Shown: positions 49,283 through 58,839 of the stretch, piece by piece | Position numbering within the stretch: the first letter of the stretch is position 1 | Layout: each line of letters begins with the position of its first letter | Translations under genes and position numbers: made by a program | The notes under the pieces: model-generated | Told to the model about the DNA's origin: nothing | Seen by the model: only the letters and a program-made list of their open reading frames with translations | Databases searched by the model: none | Origin: Rhodoferax sp. | Lineage (GTDB): Bacteria; Pseudomonadota; Gammaproteobacteria; Burkholderiales; Burkholderiaceae_C | DNA: 64,000 nt | Direction of reading: 5' to 3' | NCBI GenBank assembly: GCA_008015235.1 | Contig: SSFF01000011.1 | Span: 1 to 64,000 of the forward strand

Positions 49283-50768
49283 ATGGCGCGTCGCTGGCTT
49301 TGGCTGCGGAGCCCACCACGCTGTAGCGTAGCTGGGTCTTGGCCCGCGAGCGGGCGGCGTCAACCACGGGGGCGGGGTAGTCCACGCCCAGCTTCAGCCC
49401 GCACTGCGCCAGCCGCTCGGCCCCGGCTAGCCAGGGGGCGTGGATGTGGCGTGGGCCCAGCGTCGCCAACTGTGGCAAGTAGCGCGCTATGAACTTGCCC
49501 TCGGGGTCAAAGCGCTCGCTCTGGCGCACCGGGTTGAAGATGCGGAAATAGGGTTGGGCATCACAGCCGCTGGATGCCACCCACTGCCAGCCGCCGTTGT
49601 TGGCGGCCAGGTCGAAGTCGTTGAGTTTCTCGGCAAAGTAACGCTCACCCCAGCGCCAGTCGATACCGAGGTTCTTGACCAGGAAACTGCCCACCACCAT
49701 GCGCAGGCGGTTGTGCATGTAGCCGGTCTGGTTCAGCTGCGCCATGGCCGCGTCCACCAGCGGGTAGCCGGTCTGGCCCGTGTACCAGGCCGCAAACAGT
49801 GCTTCAGCCTGCGGGCCTTCTTCCCAGGCAATGGCGTTGTAGACGGGCTTGAAGGCGCCCATAGCGACATGGGGGAAGTTGGCCAGGATCTGGAAATAGA
49901 AGTCGCGCCAGGCCAGTTCGCTGCGCCATACCGCAGCGCCTTCGCTACCGGCCTGGGCGCGCACATGGGCAGCGCTGAGCACTTCGCGGATCGACACCGT
50001 GCCAAAGCGCAGGTGCACGCTCAGGTAGCTGGGGCCCTTGACGGCCGGAAAGTCGCGCCGCTCGCCATAGGCATCGATGCGCCCCAGAAAATCCTCCAGC
50101 AGTGCCAGTGCGGCGCTGCGGCCACCGGCCAGTGCCGGTTGCACCGGTGGAGCTTCAAAGCCGATGTCTGCCAAGGTGGGCACGGGGCGCTGGAATTGCG
50201 CTGGGCGTGGCAGCAAGCGGCCCTGGACCTCGACCGTCCAGGGTTGCCAGGCCTGGGGCTGCTGGCCCAGTGCCTGTAGCCAGGCCCGCAGGAAGGGCGT
50301 GAACACGGTGTAGGGCGTGCCGGTGCGCGTGAGGACTTCCTGCTTTTCAAACACAACGTGGTCCTTGACCGCCACCATGGTGATGCCCTGGGTTGCTAGG
50401 CGATCGCGTACCGCAGCATCGCGTGCCAGCGCGGCGGGTTCATAGTCTTGTGCATGAAATACGGCCTGCGCCCGCGTAGATGTTGCGCAGTTAGCTACTG
50501 AATCCGTAGCAAATCCATGCTCAACCAGCAGGCCGGTTTCGGGGTTGGCGCTGTCGGTGCGCAGGGCGGCATCGAGTTCGGCCAGGCTTTCCAGGATGAA
50601 AGCCACGCGGCGATCCTGCCGCGGCAGCGGGTCCAGGATGCTGCGGTCGAGCACAAAAAGGCAATGCACGTGGCGGCATTGCTGCAAGGCCATGGCCAGG
50701 GCAGCATTGTCCTGCAGGCGCAGGTCGCGGCGCAGCCAGACCAGGCCAGTGTCGTAAAGGTAAGCCAT
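49281..50768 (-). CDS. phr: Deoxyribodipyrimidine photolyase
   Basis: 495 aa, MAYLYDTGLVWLRRDLRLQDNAAL..., FAD-domain YMHNRLRMVVGSFLVKNLGIDWRWGERYFAEKLNDFDLAANNGGWQWVASSGCDAQPYFRIFNP. Confidence 0.95.
   Translation of the reverse strand: MAYLYDTGLVWLRRDLRLQDNAALAMALQQCRHVHCLFVLDRSILDPLPRQDRRVAFILESLAELDAALRTDSANPETGLLVEHGFATDSVANCATSTRAQAVFHAQDYEPAALARDAAVRDRLATQGITMVAVKDHVVFEKQEVLTRTGTPYTVFTPFLRAWLQALGQQPQAWQPWTVEVQGRLLPRPAQFQRPVPTLADIGFEAPPVQPALAGGRSAALALLEDFLGRIDAYGERRDFPAVKGPSYLSVHLRFGTVSIREVLSAAHVRAQAGSEGAAVWRSELAWRDFYFQILANFPHVAMGAFKPVYNAIAWEEGPQAEALFAAWYTGQTGYPLVDAAMAQLNQTGYMHNRLRMVVGSFLVKNLGIDWRWGERYFAEKLNDFDLAANNGGWQWVASSGCDAQPYFRIFNPVRQSERFDPEGKFIARYLPQLATLGPRHIHAPWLAGAERLAQCGLKLGVDYPAPVVDAARSRAKTQLRYSVVGSAAKASDAP
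50463..50512 (+). repeat. Dispersed ~45-bp repeat, copy 7, inside phr
   Basis: GGCCTGCGCCCGCGTAGATGTTGCGCAGTTAGCTACTGAATCCGTAGCAAAT. Confidence 0.78.
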
Positions 50769-50789
50769 GGTGGAAGTTAAAATCAAAGA

Positions 50790-51392
50790 ATGCCCGGCGA
50801 TTCTGCACCTATCAACCTGACCAACCACTTTTTGATAGCGATGCCCGCCCTGGAAGACGGGCTGTTTACCAAAGGCGTGGTCTATGTCTGCGAACACAGC
50901 CCGCAAGGCGCGCTGGGCCTGGTAATCAACAAGCCGGCCGATATTTCCGTGGGCGAACTCTTTGACAAGGTGGAGCTGCCCCTGGGGCGTGCGGACCTCA
51001 AGGACACCCCGGTGTTCCAAGGGGGGCCGCTGCAGCTGGACCGCGGCTTTGTGCTGCACCCCTCCCAATCCGCCGCCGATGGCGATACGGCCGAACAGGT
51101 CTATGCCTCGGGCATGCTGATCCCCGACGCCGGGTTGGAAATGACCACCTCGCGCGATGTGCTCGAAGCCCTGTCCAACGGTGCCGGGCCGCGCAAACTG
51201 CTGCTCACGCTGGGCTATTCGTCCTGGGGCGAAGGCCAGCTCGAGTCCGAACTGGGGGCCAACGCCTGGCTCACCGTGGCTGCCGACAAGGCCATCATCT
51301 TTGACAGTCCCATTGCACAGCGCTGGAACGACGCGCTCGCGCTCCTGGGTCTGCAGCCCTGGATGATCAGTGCGGAAGCGGGGCATGCATGA
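50790..51392 (+). CDS. YqgE/AlgH family protein (UPF0301)
   Basis: LTNHFLIAMPALEDGLFTKGVVYVCEHSPQGALGLVINKP. Confidence 0.93.
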   Translation: MPGDSAPINLTNHFLIAMPALEDGLFTKGVVYVCEHSPQGALGLVINKPADISVGELFDKVELPLGRADLKDTPVFQGGPLQLDRGFVLHPSQSAADGDTAEQVYASGMLIPDAGLEMTTSRDVLEALSNGAGPRKLLLTLGYSSWGEGQLESELGANAWLTVAADKAIIFDSPIAQRWNDALALLGLQPWMISAEAGHA

Positions 51393-51808
51393 GCATAGAG
51401 GCCAAGAACGCAACGGTTCCTGCGTCCTGCGCAAGCTTTCTCGCATTCGATTTCGGCACCAAGCGCACCGGCGTGGCCTATGGCACGCGCATGCTCGGCA
51501 CGGCCCAGCCGCAGTCCACCATCGCTTTGCAGGGCGATGCCCGCTTTGTCGAAATCGGCAAGCGCATCAAGGAGTGGCAACCAGACGCCATCGTAGTCGG
51601 CGTGCCCTTTCACCCCGACGGTGCCGCGCACGAGAACACCGTGCGGGCCCAGAAATTTGCGCGCCAGCTGCGCGGCCGCTTCAATCTGCCCGTGGCCGAG
51701 GTCGATGAGCGCTACAGCACCACCGAAGCCCTGGCCAGCGGCGCCCGCGATGCCGACGCCGCCAGTGCCTGCATCATCCTGGAACAGTTTTTGAGGAGTT
51801 TGACGTGA
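51389..51808 (+). CDS. ruvX: Putative Holliday junction resolvase / pre-16S rRNA nuclease YqgF
   Basis: FLAFDFGTKRTGVAYGT, VVGVPFHPDGAAHEN, VDERYSTTEA. Confidence 0.94.
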   Translation: MSIEAKNATVPASCASFLAFDFGTKRTGVAYGTRMLGTAQPQSTIALQGDARFVEIGKRIKEWQPDAIVVGVPFHPDGAAHENTVRAQKFARQLRGRFNLPVAEVDERYSTTEALASGARDADAASACIILEQFLRSLT

Positions 51809-52302
51809 CCCAATTGGCACTAGATGCCGAAGCCCTGTACGTGGAGCTTCGCAATGGCGTGCAACGCCTGTGCAACCCCACCACCCGCCTGGTCGGCATC
51901 GTGTCGGGCGGCTACTGGCTGGCCCAGCGCCTGCACAAGGATTTGAACCTTCCAGACGCGCCCGGTGCCATTTCCTCGGCCATGCACCGCGACGACTTCG
52001 CCCAGCGCGGCCTGGCCGCGTCGGCTCAGACTTCGCTGCCGTTCGAGATCAACGGTGCCGACATCCTGTTGCTCGACGACGTGCTCTACACCGGCCGCAC
52101 CCTGCGTGCCGTGCTCAACGAGCTGTTCGACTTTGGCCGCCCGGCCAGCGTGCGCCTGGCCGTGCTGGTGGACCGTGGTGGCCGCCAGCTGCCGGTGCAG
52201 GCCGACTTTGCCGCCGCCCGCGTGGCGCTCGGCGCCGATCAGTCGCTGGCGCTGGCCCGCAGTGAGGCCGGTGTGTTCAGTTTTGATGTGAAAGGAGCCT
52301 GA
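51805..52302 (+). CDS. pyrR: PyrR bifunctional regulator/uracil phosphoribosyltransferase
   Basis: PRPP loop [27 protein letters not shown]; upstream of pyrB. Confidence 0.93.
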   Translation: MTQLALDAEALYVELRNGVQRLCNPTTRLVGIVSGGYWLAQRLHKDLNLPDAPGAISSAMHRDDFAQRGLAASAQTSLPFEINGADILLLDDVLYTGRTLRAVLNELFDFGRPASVRLAVLVDRGGRQLPVQADFAAARVALGADQSLALARSEAGVFSFDVKGA

Positions 52303-52304
52303 AG

Positions 52305-53270
52305 GTGCTCTACAAACGCAACCCGCAACTCAACAAGCATGGCGAGCTGGTGCACCTGCTGTCTACCGAAGGCCTGCCCAAGGCCATCCTGACGCAGATT
52401 CTGGACACTGCCACCAACTTCGTTTCGGTCAACGACCGCGAAGTGAAGAAGGTGCCGCTGCTGCGTGGCAAAAGCGTGTTCAACCTGTTCTTCGAGAACA
52501 GCACCCGCACCCGCACCACCTTCGAGATTGCCGCCACGCGCCTCTCGGCCGATGTCATCAACCTCGACATTGCGCGCTCCAGTGCCTCCAAGGGCGAGTC
52601 CCTGCTCGACACCATTGCCAACCTGTCGGCCATGGCCGCCGACCTGTTCGTGGTGCGCCACAGCGAATCGGGGGCCCCCTACCTCATTGCCCAGCATGTG
52701 GCGCCGCACGTGCACGTGATCAACGCCGGTGACGGCCGCCATGCGCACCCGACGCAGGGCCTGCTGGACATGTTCACCATCCGCCACTACAAGAAGGACT
52801 TCTCCAGCCTCACAGTGGCCATCGTCGGTGACGTGCTGCACTCGCGCGTGGCGCGCTCCGACATCCATGCGCTCACGACACTGGGCGCTGCCGAGGTGCG
52901 TGTGGTCGGTCCCAAGACCCTGGTGCCGTCCGACATGGCGCAGATGGGCGTGCGCGTGTGCCATTCGCTGGAAGAGGGTATCAAGGACTGCGACGTCATC
53001 ATCATGCTGCGCCTGCAGAACGAACGCATGAGCGGCGCGCTGCTGCCGTCCAGCAACGAATTCTTCAAGAGCTTTGGCCTCACACCCGAACGCCTGCAGT
53101 GGGCCAAGAGCGACGCCATCGTCATGCACCCGGGGCCCATCAACCGCGGTGTGGAAATCGACTCCGAAGTGGTGGACGGGCGTCAGAGCGTCATCTTGCC
53201 GCAGGTAACCTTCGGGATTGCCGTGCGTATGGCCGTGATGAGCATTGTGGCGGGGAACGAAGCATGCTGA
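52305..53270 (+). CDS. pyrB: Aspartate carbamoyltransferase catalytic chain
   Basis: [40 protein letters not shown]. Confidence 0.97.
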   Translation: MLYKRNPQLNKHGELVHLLSTEGLPKAILTQILDTATNFVSVNDREVKKVPLLRGKSVFNLFFENSTRTRTTFEIAATRLSADVINLDIARSSASKGESLLDTIANLSAMAADLFVVRHSESGAPYLIAQHVAPHVHVINAGDGRHAHPTQGLLDMFTIRHYKKDFSSLTVAIVGDVLHSRVARSDIHALTTLGAAEVRVVGPKTLVPSDMAQMGVRVCHSLEEGIKDCDVIIMLRLQNERMSGALLPSSNEFFKSFGLTPERLQWAKSDAIVMHPGPINRGVEIDSEVVDGRQSVILPQVTFGIAVRMAVMSIVAGNEAC

Positions 53271-54559
53271 AAAACCTACTGATCCAGGGTGGCCGCGTCA
53301 TCGACCCGGCCTCCAAATTCGACGGCGTGGCCGATGTCGCCATTGCCAACGGCAAGGTGCTGGCCGTGGGCACGGCACCAAGCGGCTTTGTGGCCGATGA
53401 AACCATCGCAGCCCAGGGCTGCATCGTGGCCCCCGGCCTGGTGGACCTGTGCGCACGCCTGCGCGAACCGGGCCAGGAACACAAGGGCATGCTGGCCAGT
53501 GAATTGGCAGCCGCCGTGGCCGGTGGCGTGACTGCACTGGTATGCCCGCCCGACACCGACCCCGTGCTCGACGAACCCGGTCTTGTGGAAATGCTGCGTT
53601 ACCGTGCACGCAGCCTCAACCATGCCCGGGTGTTCCCTCTGGGCGCGCTGACCCGCAACCTCCAGGGCGAAGTGCTGACCGAGATGCAGGCCCTGACCGA
53701 GGCCGGTTGCGTCGGCTTCTCGCAGGCCGAGGTGACCCTGGCCAACACCCAGGTGCTTCAGCGCGCCCTGCAGTACGCCAGCACCTTCGGTTACACCGTG
53801 TGGTTGCGCCCCCAGGATTACCACTTGGGCAAGGGCGTAGCGGCCAGTGGCCCCTTTGCCACGCGCATGGGCTTGGCCGGGGTACCAGTGGCTGCCGAAA
53901 CCATTGCCCTGCACACTATCTTCGAACTCATGCGTGCCACCAAGGCGCGCGTGCACCTGTGCCGTCTCTCCAGCGCTGCCGGGGTTGACCTGGTACGCCA
54001 GGCCAAGGCCGAAGGGCTGCTCGTGACCTGCGACGTCAGCATCAACTCGCTGCACCTGAGCGACGTGGACATGGGCTACTTCGACAGCCGCACGCGCTTG
54101 ACCCCGCCGCTGCGCCAGACCCGCGACCGCGACGCCCTGCGCACCGCCCTGGCCGACGGCACCATCGACGCGCTGGTGTCCGACCACATGCCCGTGGCCG
54201 AGGACGAAAAGGCCTTGCCCTTTGCCGAAGCCGAACCCGGTGCCACCGGGCTGGAACTGCTGCTGCCGCTGGGCCTGAAATGGGCCAGCGACATGGGCGT
54301 GGCCCTGCCCCAGTTGCTGGCCTTGCTCACCAGCCGTCCGGCGGCCCTGGTGCAATCCACCTCGGCCCAAGGCGGCCCCGGCGGTCTGGCTGTGGGCGGC
54401 GTGGCCGACGTCTGCGTGTTCGACCCGCAAGCCCCCTGGGTGGTGGGTGCCGACACCTTGCAAAGCCGCTCGCACCATACGCCGTTCGAAGGCTACGAGC
54501 TGCTGGGTCGCGTGCGCGCCACCGTGGCCCACGGCCACCTGGCCTACCAGGCGGCGTGA
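53264..54559 (+). CDS. pyrC': Dihydroorotase-like protein (PyrC'-type, probably catalytically inactive)
   Basis: DHOase fold signatures, but HxH metal motif replaced ([11 protein letters not shown] instead of xDxHxHxREPG); overlaps pyrB. Confidence 0.88.
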   Translation: MLKNLLIQGGRVIDPASKFDGVADVAIANGKVLAVGTAPSGFVADETIAAQGCIVAPGLVDLCARLREPGQEHKGMLASELAAAVAGGVTALVCPPDTDPVLDEPGLVEMLRYRARSLNHARVFPLGALTRNLQGEVLTEMQALTEAGCVGFSQAEVTLANTQVLQRALQYASTFGYTVWLRPQDYHLGKGVAASGPFATRMGLAGVPVAAETIALHTIFELMRATKARVHLCRLSSAAGVDLVRQAKAEGLLVTCDVSINSLHLSDVDMGYFDSRTRLTPPLRQTRDRDALRTALADGTIDALVSDHMPVAEDEKALPFAEAEPGATGLELLLPLGLKWASDMGVALPQLLALLTSRPAALVQSTSAQGGPGGLAVGGVADVCVFDPQAPWVVGADTLQSRSHHTPFEGYELLGRVRATVAHGHLAYQAA

Positions 54560-54570
54560 GCGCCCACGCC

Positions 54571-55332
54571 ATGCCGCCGCAGCGCTCGCCGCTGGCTGCG
54601 GCGTGGCGCCTGCTGCGCATTGCTGTGCACGTGCTGCATGGCGCCTGGCTCATACGGCGCAGGCTTCCCAGGCTCGATGAGGCCGGGCGTTACAAGCAAA
54701 TTCAGGCCTGGGCCCGCGAATTCATTGCGTTGCTAGCTATCAAATTGGAAGCGCCTGCATTGCCGCAGCAGTTTGGGCCGGTGCTGCTGGTGGCCAACCA
54801 CATCTCCTTCATCGACATTGTGGTGCTGCTTGCCACCAGCCCGTGCCGCCTGGTGTCCAAGGCCGACGTGCACCACTGGCCGCTGATCGGCCCCATGGCC
54901 GCCGCCATGGGCACGGTGTTCATCGAGCGTGAGTCGCGCCGTGACGCCATGCGCGTGGTGCACCACATGGCCGAGGCCTTCCGCGAGGACGCGGTGCTGG
55001 CCGTGTTTCCCGAAGGCACCACGGGCGACGGCCGTGAGCTTTTGCCCTTTCATGGCAACCTGCTGCAGGCCGCCATTGCCACCGGCACCCCGGTCCAGCC
55101 CCTGGCCCTGCGCTACGAAGACGCTGCCAGCGGCGTGCTCAGCCAGGCACCGGCCTACATCGGTGACGACAGCCTGCTGCAAACCCTGTGGCGCACCCTG
55201 CGCACACCGGGGCTGCAGGTACGCCTGACCGCGGGGGTGTGCGAGCACGCCCAGGGGCGCGAGCGGCGCCAGTGGGCGCAGGACCTGCGCCAGGGCATTG
55301 CCGCCTTGCAGGCGACACCGCGCGGAAGTTGA
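54571..55332 (+). CDS. Lysophospholipid (1-acylglycerol-3-phosphate) acyltransferase, PlsC family
   Basis: LLVANHISFIDIVVL (HX4D-like), VFIERESRRDAMRVV, LAVFPEGTTGDGRELLPF. Confidence 0.88.
   Translation: MPPQRSPLAAAWRLLRIAVHVLHGAWLIRRRLPRLDEAGRYKQIQAWAREFIALLAIKLEAPALPQQFGPVLLVANHISFIDIVVLLATSPCRLVSKADVHHWPLIGPMAAAMGTVFIERESRRDAMRVVHHMAEAFREDAVLAVFPEGTTGDGRELLPFHGNLLQAAIATGTPVQPLALRYEDAASGVLSQAPAYIGDDSLLQTLWRTLRTPGLQVRLTAGVCEHAQGRERRQWAQDLRQGIAALQATPRGS
54705..54752 (+). repeat. Dispersed ~45-bp repeat, copy 8, inside the PlsC-family gene
   Basis: GCCTGGGCCCGCGAATTCATTGCGTTGCTAGCTATCAAATTGGAAGCG. Confidence 0.72.
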
Positions 55333-55333
55333 A

Positions 55334-57571
55334 TCAGGCGGAAGGGGCCACGCCGCGCGAAGGGGCGTGGTAGGGAATACGCAGGATGAACTGGGTGCCG
55401 ACACCGGGGGTGCTGTGCAGCTCGATGCTGCCGCCCAGCACGCCGGTCACGGTGTTGTAGACGATGTTCAGCCCCAGGCCGCTGCCCCCTTGGCCCAGCT
55501 TGGTGGTGAAGAAGGGGTCGAAGGCGCGCCGACGCACTTCGTCGCGCATGCCGATGCCGTTGTCCTCGATGCGCAGTTCTATGGTCTGTTCGTCCAATTC
55601 ACTGGCTGAAATCTGGAGCAGGCCGCTGCTGCGTCCTTCGAATCCATGCAGCAGCGCGTTCTGCAGCAGGTTGGTCAGCACACGGCCCAGGGCGCCTGGA
55701 TAGCTGTCGAGCGCTTTCGGGAGCGCAATGGCGGTACCCACCTGGTAGGGGGTCGATTTCCAGGATGCACGCGACAGGCTCACCACGTCGTCGACCACCG
55801 AGCTGAGCACAAAGCTGCGCCGCTGTTCGCTGGCCTGGTCGACGGACAACTGCTTGAAGTGCTGCACCAGTTCGGCTGCGCTGGAGAGTCCGCGCAACAG
55901 GATGTCCACCCCCTGGTCCACATCCCGCAGGTAGGCATCAAAGGCCGACTTGCGCATGCTGCCGCTGGCCACCGCCTGGTGGATGTCCTGGGTGTGTTCC
56001 TGCAGTGTCGATGCCGTGACCAGGCAATTGCCAATGGGGGTGTTGAGTTCGTGCGCCACCCCGGCGACCAGCGAGCCCAGGGCTGCCAGCTTCTCGGCAC
56101 GTGCCAGGCCTTCCTGTGTCTGCTGCAGTGTCTGCATGGTGGTGCGCAGTTCACGGGTGCGTTCGTTGACACGGTTTTCCAGATCTTCGGCCAGCAGGTG
56201 CAAGTCCGCCTCGGCCTTGCGCTGCGCACTTAGGTCACGCGCCACGCCCAGGTAGCCCATCGACTCGCCTTCGGGCGTGCGCAAGGTGCTCAGGGCCAGG
56301 GACACCGGCACCCGCTTGCCGGCGCGCGTCATGTAGGTCCAGGCCTGCGGCTTGGTGCCCTGGGCCTGTGCCAGGTGGGCGAAAACGGCGAAACCTTCCA
56401 GCAAAGGTTCACTGGGCTGGCGCAGGGTGCGCGCCACGGTGCTGATCTCTTCGGCCACATGCCAGATGGCAGGCGAGTGCCCCAGGACCTCCTGGACGTC
56501 GTACCCAAGCATGCGTTCGGCGCCACGGTTGAAGACCGTTACGTTGCCATCGAGATCGGTGGCAATGATGGCTACCTCAGTGGCCGCATCGAGCACGGCC
56601 TGGAGCCGGTCGCGCATCGCAAGGGACTCCGCCTGGGAGCGCTCCAATGCCGATTGGATTTCCCGCGAGTGGGCCATTTCATCGAACAGTGCGCGGTTGC
56701 CGCGGCGCAGGCTCTGGGTCTGGCCGACCAGCAGCGCAATCAGTATGGCCATGATCGAGCCGCCGGCCCACACTGCCACCGCTTCGGGCGCCAGTCCGGC
56801 GGAGGACCAGCCCGCCTGGGGCCGCACGCGCAAAATCCACTGGGCGCCTGGAAGGTTCACAGGGACTGAACTTCCCGCCATGCCGGTCTCGGGCCATTGC
56901 CCCCAGATCAGTTCCCCACTTTCGGCAAACAGCGCCACCTCCAGCTGCTCGTTCTCGCCCATGCCGGCAGAGGTCATGAAGCGGTCCAGATCGGCGACCA
57001 CCGAAAGAACGCCCCAGTAGGTGTCGGCTACGAATACGGGGGTACGCTGGATCACGGCCAGGCCGCCCTGCACCAGCCGTACCGGCGCAAACAGCAGTGG
57101 CGCCTTTTGTTTTTTTGCCTGCTGCACCTGCTGCCACTGGGCGGGTACGTTGCGGTAGTCCAGATTGAACACCCGCTCGTTGCCGGCAAGGGGGTACACG
57201 TAACGGGCCACGTCATCGGGTGCCGCCACCACACTGCGAATGAAGGGCACAAGGGTCAGGCTGCGTTCGATCAGGCGCTCGAAGCGTTCGCGCGACAGGG
57301 TGCCGTCGACATGGATCAGGGTCGCCAGCCCGGCGGTGGGGCTGAATGCCCGTGCCGCCTCGGCCTGCAGGCGGTCCCGCATGGCGCGGGCCTGCAGCTC
57401 CAGTTGCTGCTGCTGGGTGACCACGCTGCGGGCATGGTGGGCGTTCTGCAGCACGCTTCCCCCCAGCAGGCTCAGGCCCAGGCAGACCCATACCGGCCAG
57501 AGGACGGCAATGTGGTGCAGCAGGCCCGTTCGTGCCTGTTCTGGCACTTCGGAGTGGGCGTTGGGAGTCAT
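55334..57571 (-). CDS. CHASE-PAS sensor histidine kinase
   Basis: N-terminal TM plus CHASE-like domain, PAS (AERMLGYDVQEVLG), H-box GVAHELNTPIGNCL, GQGGSGLGLNIVYNTVTG. Confidence 0.88.
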   Translation of the reverse strand: MTPNAHSEVPEQARTGLLHHIAVLWPVWVCLGLSLLGGSVLQNAHHARSVVTQQQQLELQARAMRDRLQAEAARAFSPTAGLATLIHVDGTLSRERFERLIERSLTLVPFIRSVVAAPDDVARYVYPLAGNERVFNLDYRNVPAQWQQVQQAKKQKAPLLFAPVRLVQGGLAVIQRTPVFVADTYWGVLSVVADLDRFMTSAGMGENEQLEVALFAESGELIWGQWPETGMAGSSVPVNLPGAQWILRVRPQAGWSSAGLAPEAVAVWAGGSIMAILIALLVGQTQSLRRGNRALFDEMAHSREIQSALERSQAESLAMRDRLQAVLDAATEVAIIATDLDGNVTVFNRGAERMLGYDVQEVLGHSPAIWHVAEEISTVARTLRQPSEPLLEGFAVFAHLAQAQGTKPQAWTYMTRAGKRVPVSLALSTLRTPEGESMGYLGVARDLSAQRKAEADLHLLAEDLENRVNERTRELRTTMQTLQQTQEGLARAEKLAALGSLVAGVAHELNTPIGNCLVTASTLQEHTQDIHQAVASGSMRKSAFDAYLRDVDQGVDILLRGLSSAAELVQHFKQLSVDQASEQRRSFVLSSVVDDVVSLSRASWKSTPYQVGTAIALPKALDSYPGALGRVLTNLLQNALLHGFEGRSSGLLQISASELDEQTIELRIEDNGIGMRDEVRRRAFDPFFTTKLGQGGSGLGLNIVYNTVTGVLGGSIELHSTPGVGTQFILRIPYHAPSRGVAPSA

Positions 57572-57685
57572 GGTGTGGCTGGCAACGGTGCAGTGGGCAG
57601 ACCATAGCACAGCGGGGGAGACACGCAAGCCCGCCCGTCAGGAATTCTCCAGTATTGCGGAGCGGTGTAAGCGAGGGGCAGAAGA

Positions 57686-57705
57686 TGGTGTCCCCGACAG
57701 GAATC
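57686..57705. repeat. att-like direct repeat, distal copy
   Basis: TGGTGTCCCCGACAGGAATC, 19/20 identical to the 3' end of tRNA-Arg at 59652-59671. Confidence 0.88.
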
Positions 57706-57817
57706 TGACATCTTCTTGAAACCCGCATGAATGCTAGGTGTCTAGCTCCAGCCGTTTGAAGATACCGTCATAAATACCGTCAACCACAGCGGTTGGCGGT
57801 GTTCGAAGTTTAGCGTG

Positions 57818-58795
57818 CTACTCAGCCTTCCACTTGGGCTTTGCTAAACGTGGCCCGAATACGTGTCGGTGAAAAGTGGCGATGCCCTTGCCGACTTGTA
57901 GCGGCACCGCTTCATGTACTGGGGATACATCGGTGTACTTCGCAATCATTTCCTCATGGCCGATGCTCTGGGCAAGCACGGCCTCGTAGGCAAAGCGACA
58001 GATTTGCGCGTTTATCAATTCAACCCAAGCCTCGTCGGGGACGTCGCTGTGTAGTAGTCCGTGTCGATTGAAGGCATCTTTGTATTCCGTTGCGCCGATA
58101 AGCGCTAACGTTGGACTGACAGGGAAAACGAGAAACACAGGGCCACCGTCTGGATTAATGGTGTACGGTAGTTGCTTGTCAAAAGGTACCGACGGGTCGA
58201 ACCACAGGACCGGGTTGTCACTGGTCAGGAATGGACGCGCGGTTGTATTGTGAACAGCCGCAAACCCGAGCATCGAGTAAAGCTTTCCCATTCCCTGCAA
58301 TATCGCCACCATCGCATGGATGCTCATATGCGGGTCAATGCTCACACGGACCTGGTTTGGCAAATCTTCAAGGCCCTGTGGTGGCGCTGGGAGTTTGCCG
58401 TTTGCAAGCATGACTTGCATCGTGTCCTTGACTGTCTGCGCCAGAGTAGCTTCCACAGCGTCTCGTGCTGCCGGGACACGAGCACGCTGCAATGACATGA
58501 ACTCGAAAATGTTCTGCAGCCTATCGTTTACATCCTCGCGTTTGTGAAGTTTCGCTACGGTCTCGGGCCAGTCCTGTTCAATGGTCGAGAAGAATGCCTC
58601 CAAAGTGTTGTTGTCCTGACTGCCTTCCGGAGTTGGCTGCGAGTAGTAGTAGCCACGGAATTGGGTGGCGTCAGGAACTTGACGGAGCGGTTCACGCGGC
58701 CCGTCTTTGCGATACACGAGGAGACGCCCTTCCGGGTCACAGAAGGCTTTGAGATAGGCCTTGGGGACGAAGTGATGACGTTTTGTTTGCTGCAT
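57818..58795 (-). CDS. DUF4238-like protein (island cargo)
   Basis: 325 aa beginning MQQTKRHHFVPKAYLKAFCDPEGRLLVYRKDG, with NTTARPFLTSDNPVLWFDPS; matches DUF4238 as I recall it. Confidence 0.8.
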   Translation of the reverse strand: MQQTKRHHFVPKAYLKAFCDPEGRLLVYRKDGPREPLRQVPDATQFRGYYYSQPTPEGSQDNNTLEAFFSTIEQDWPETVAKLHKREDVNDRLQNIFEFMSLQRARVPAARDAVEATLAQTVKDTMQVMLANGKLPAPPQGLEDLPNQVRVSIDPHMSIHAMVAILQGMGKLYSMLGFAAVHNTTARPFLTSDNPVLWFDPSVPFDKQLPYTINPDGGPVFLVFPVSPTLALIGATEYKDAFNRHGLLHSDVPDEAWVELINAQICRFAYEAVLAQSIGHEEMIAKYTDVSPVHEAVPLQVGKGIATFHRHVFGPRLAKPKWKAE

Positions 58796-58839
58796 TGCGA
58801 GTAAGGAGCGTAGCCAGATTAACCGTATCTCGGGCGTTC

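Noticed and set aside
49281-51446. 721-aa fused minus ORF as an extended photolyase
   Set aside because: The N-terminal ~226 aa are antisense to yqgE; the photolyase starts at MAYLYDTGLVWLRRDLRLQD (50768).
53276-54538. 420-aa minus-strand ORF opposite pyrC'
   Set aside because: Antisense shadow; no family resemblance.
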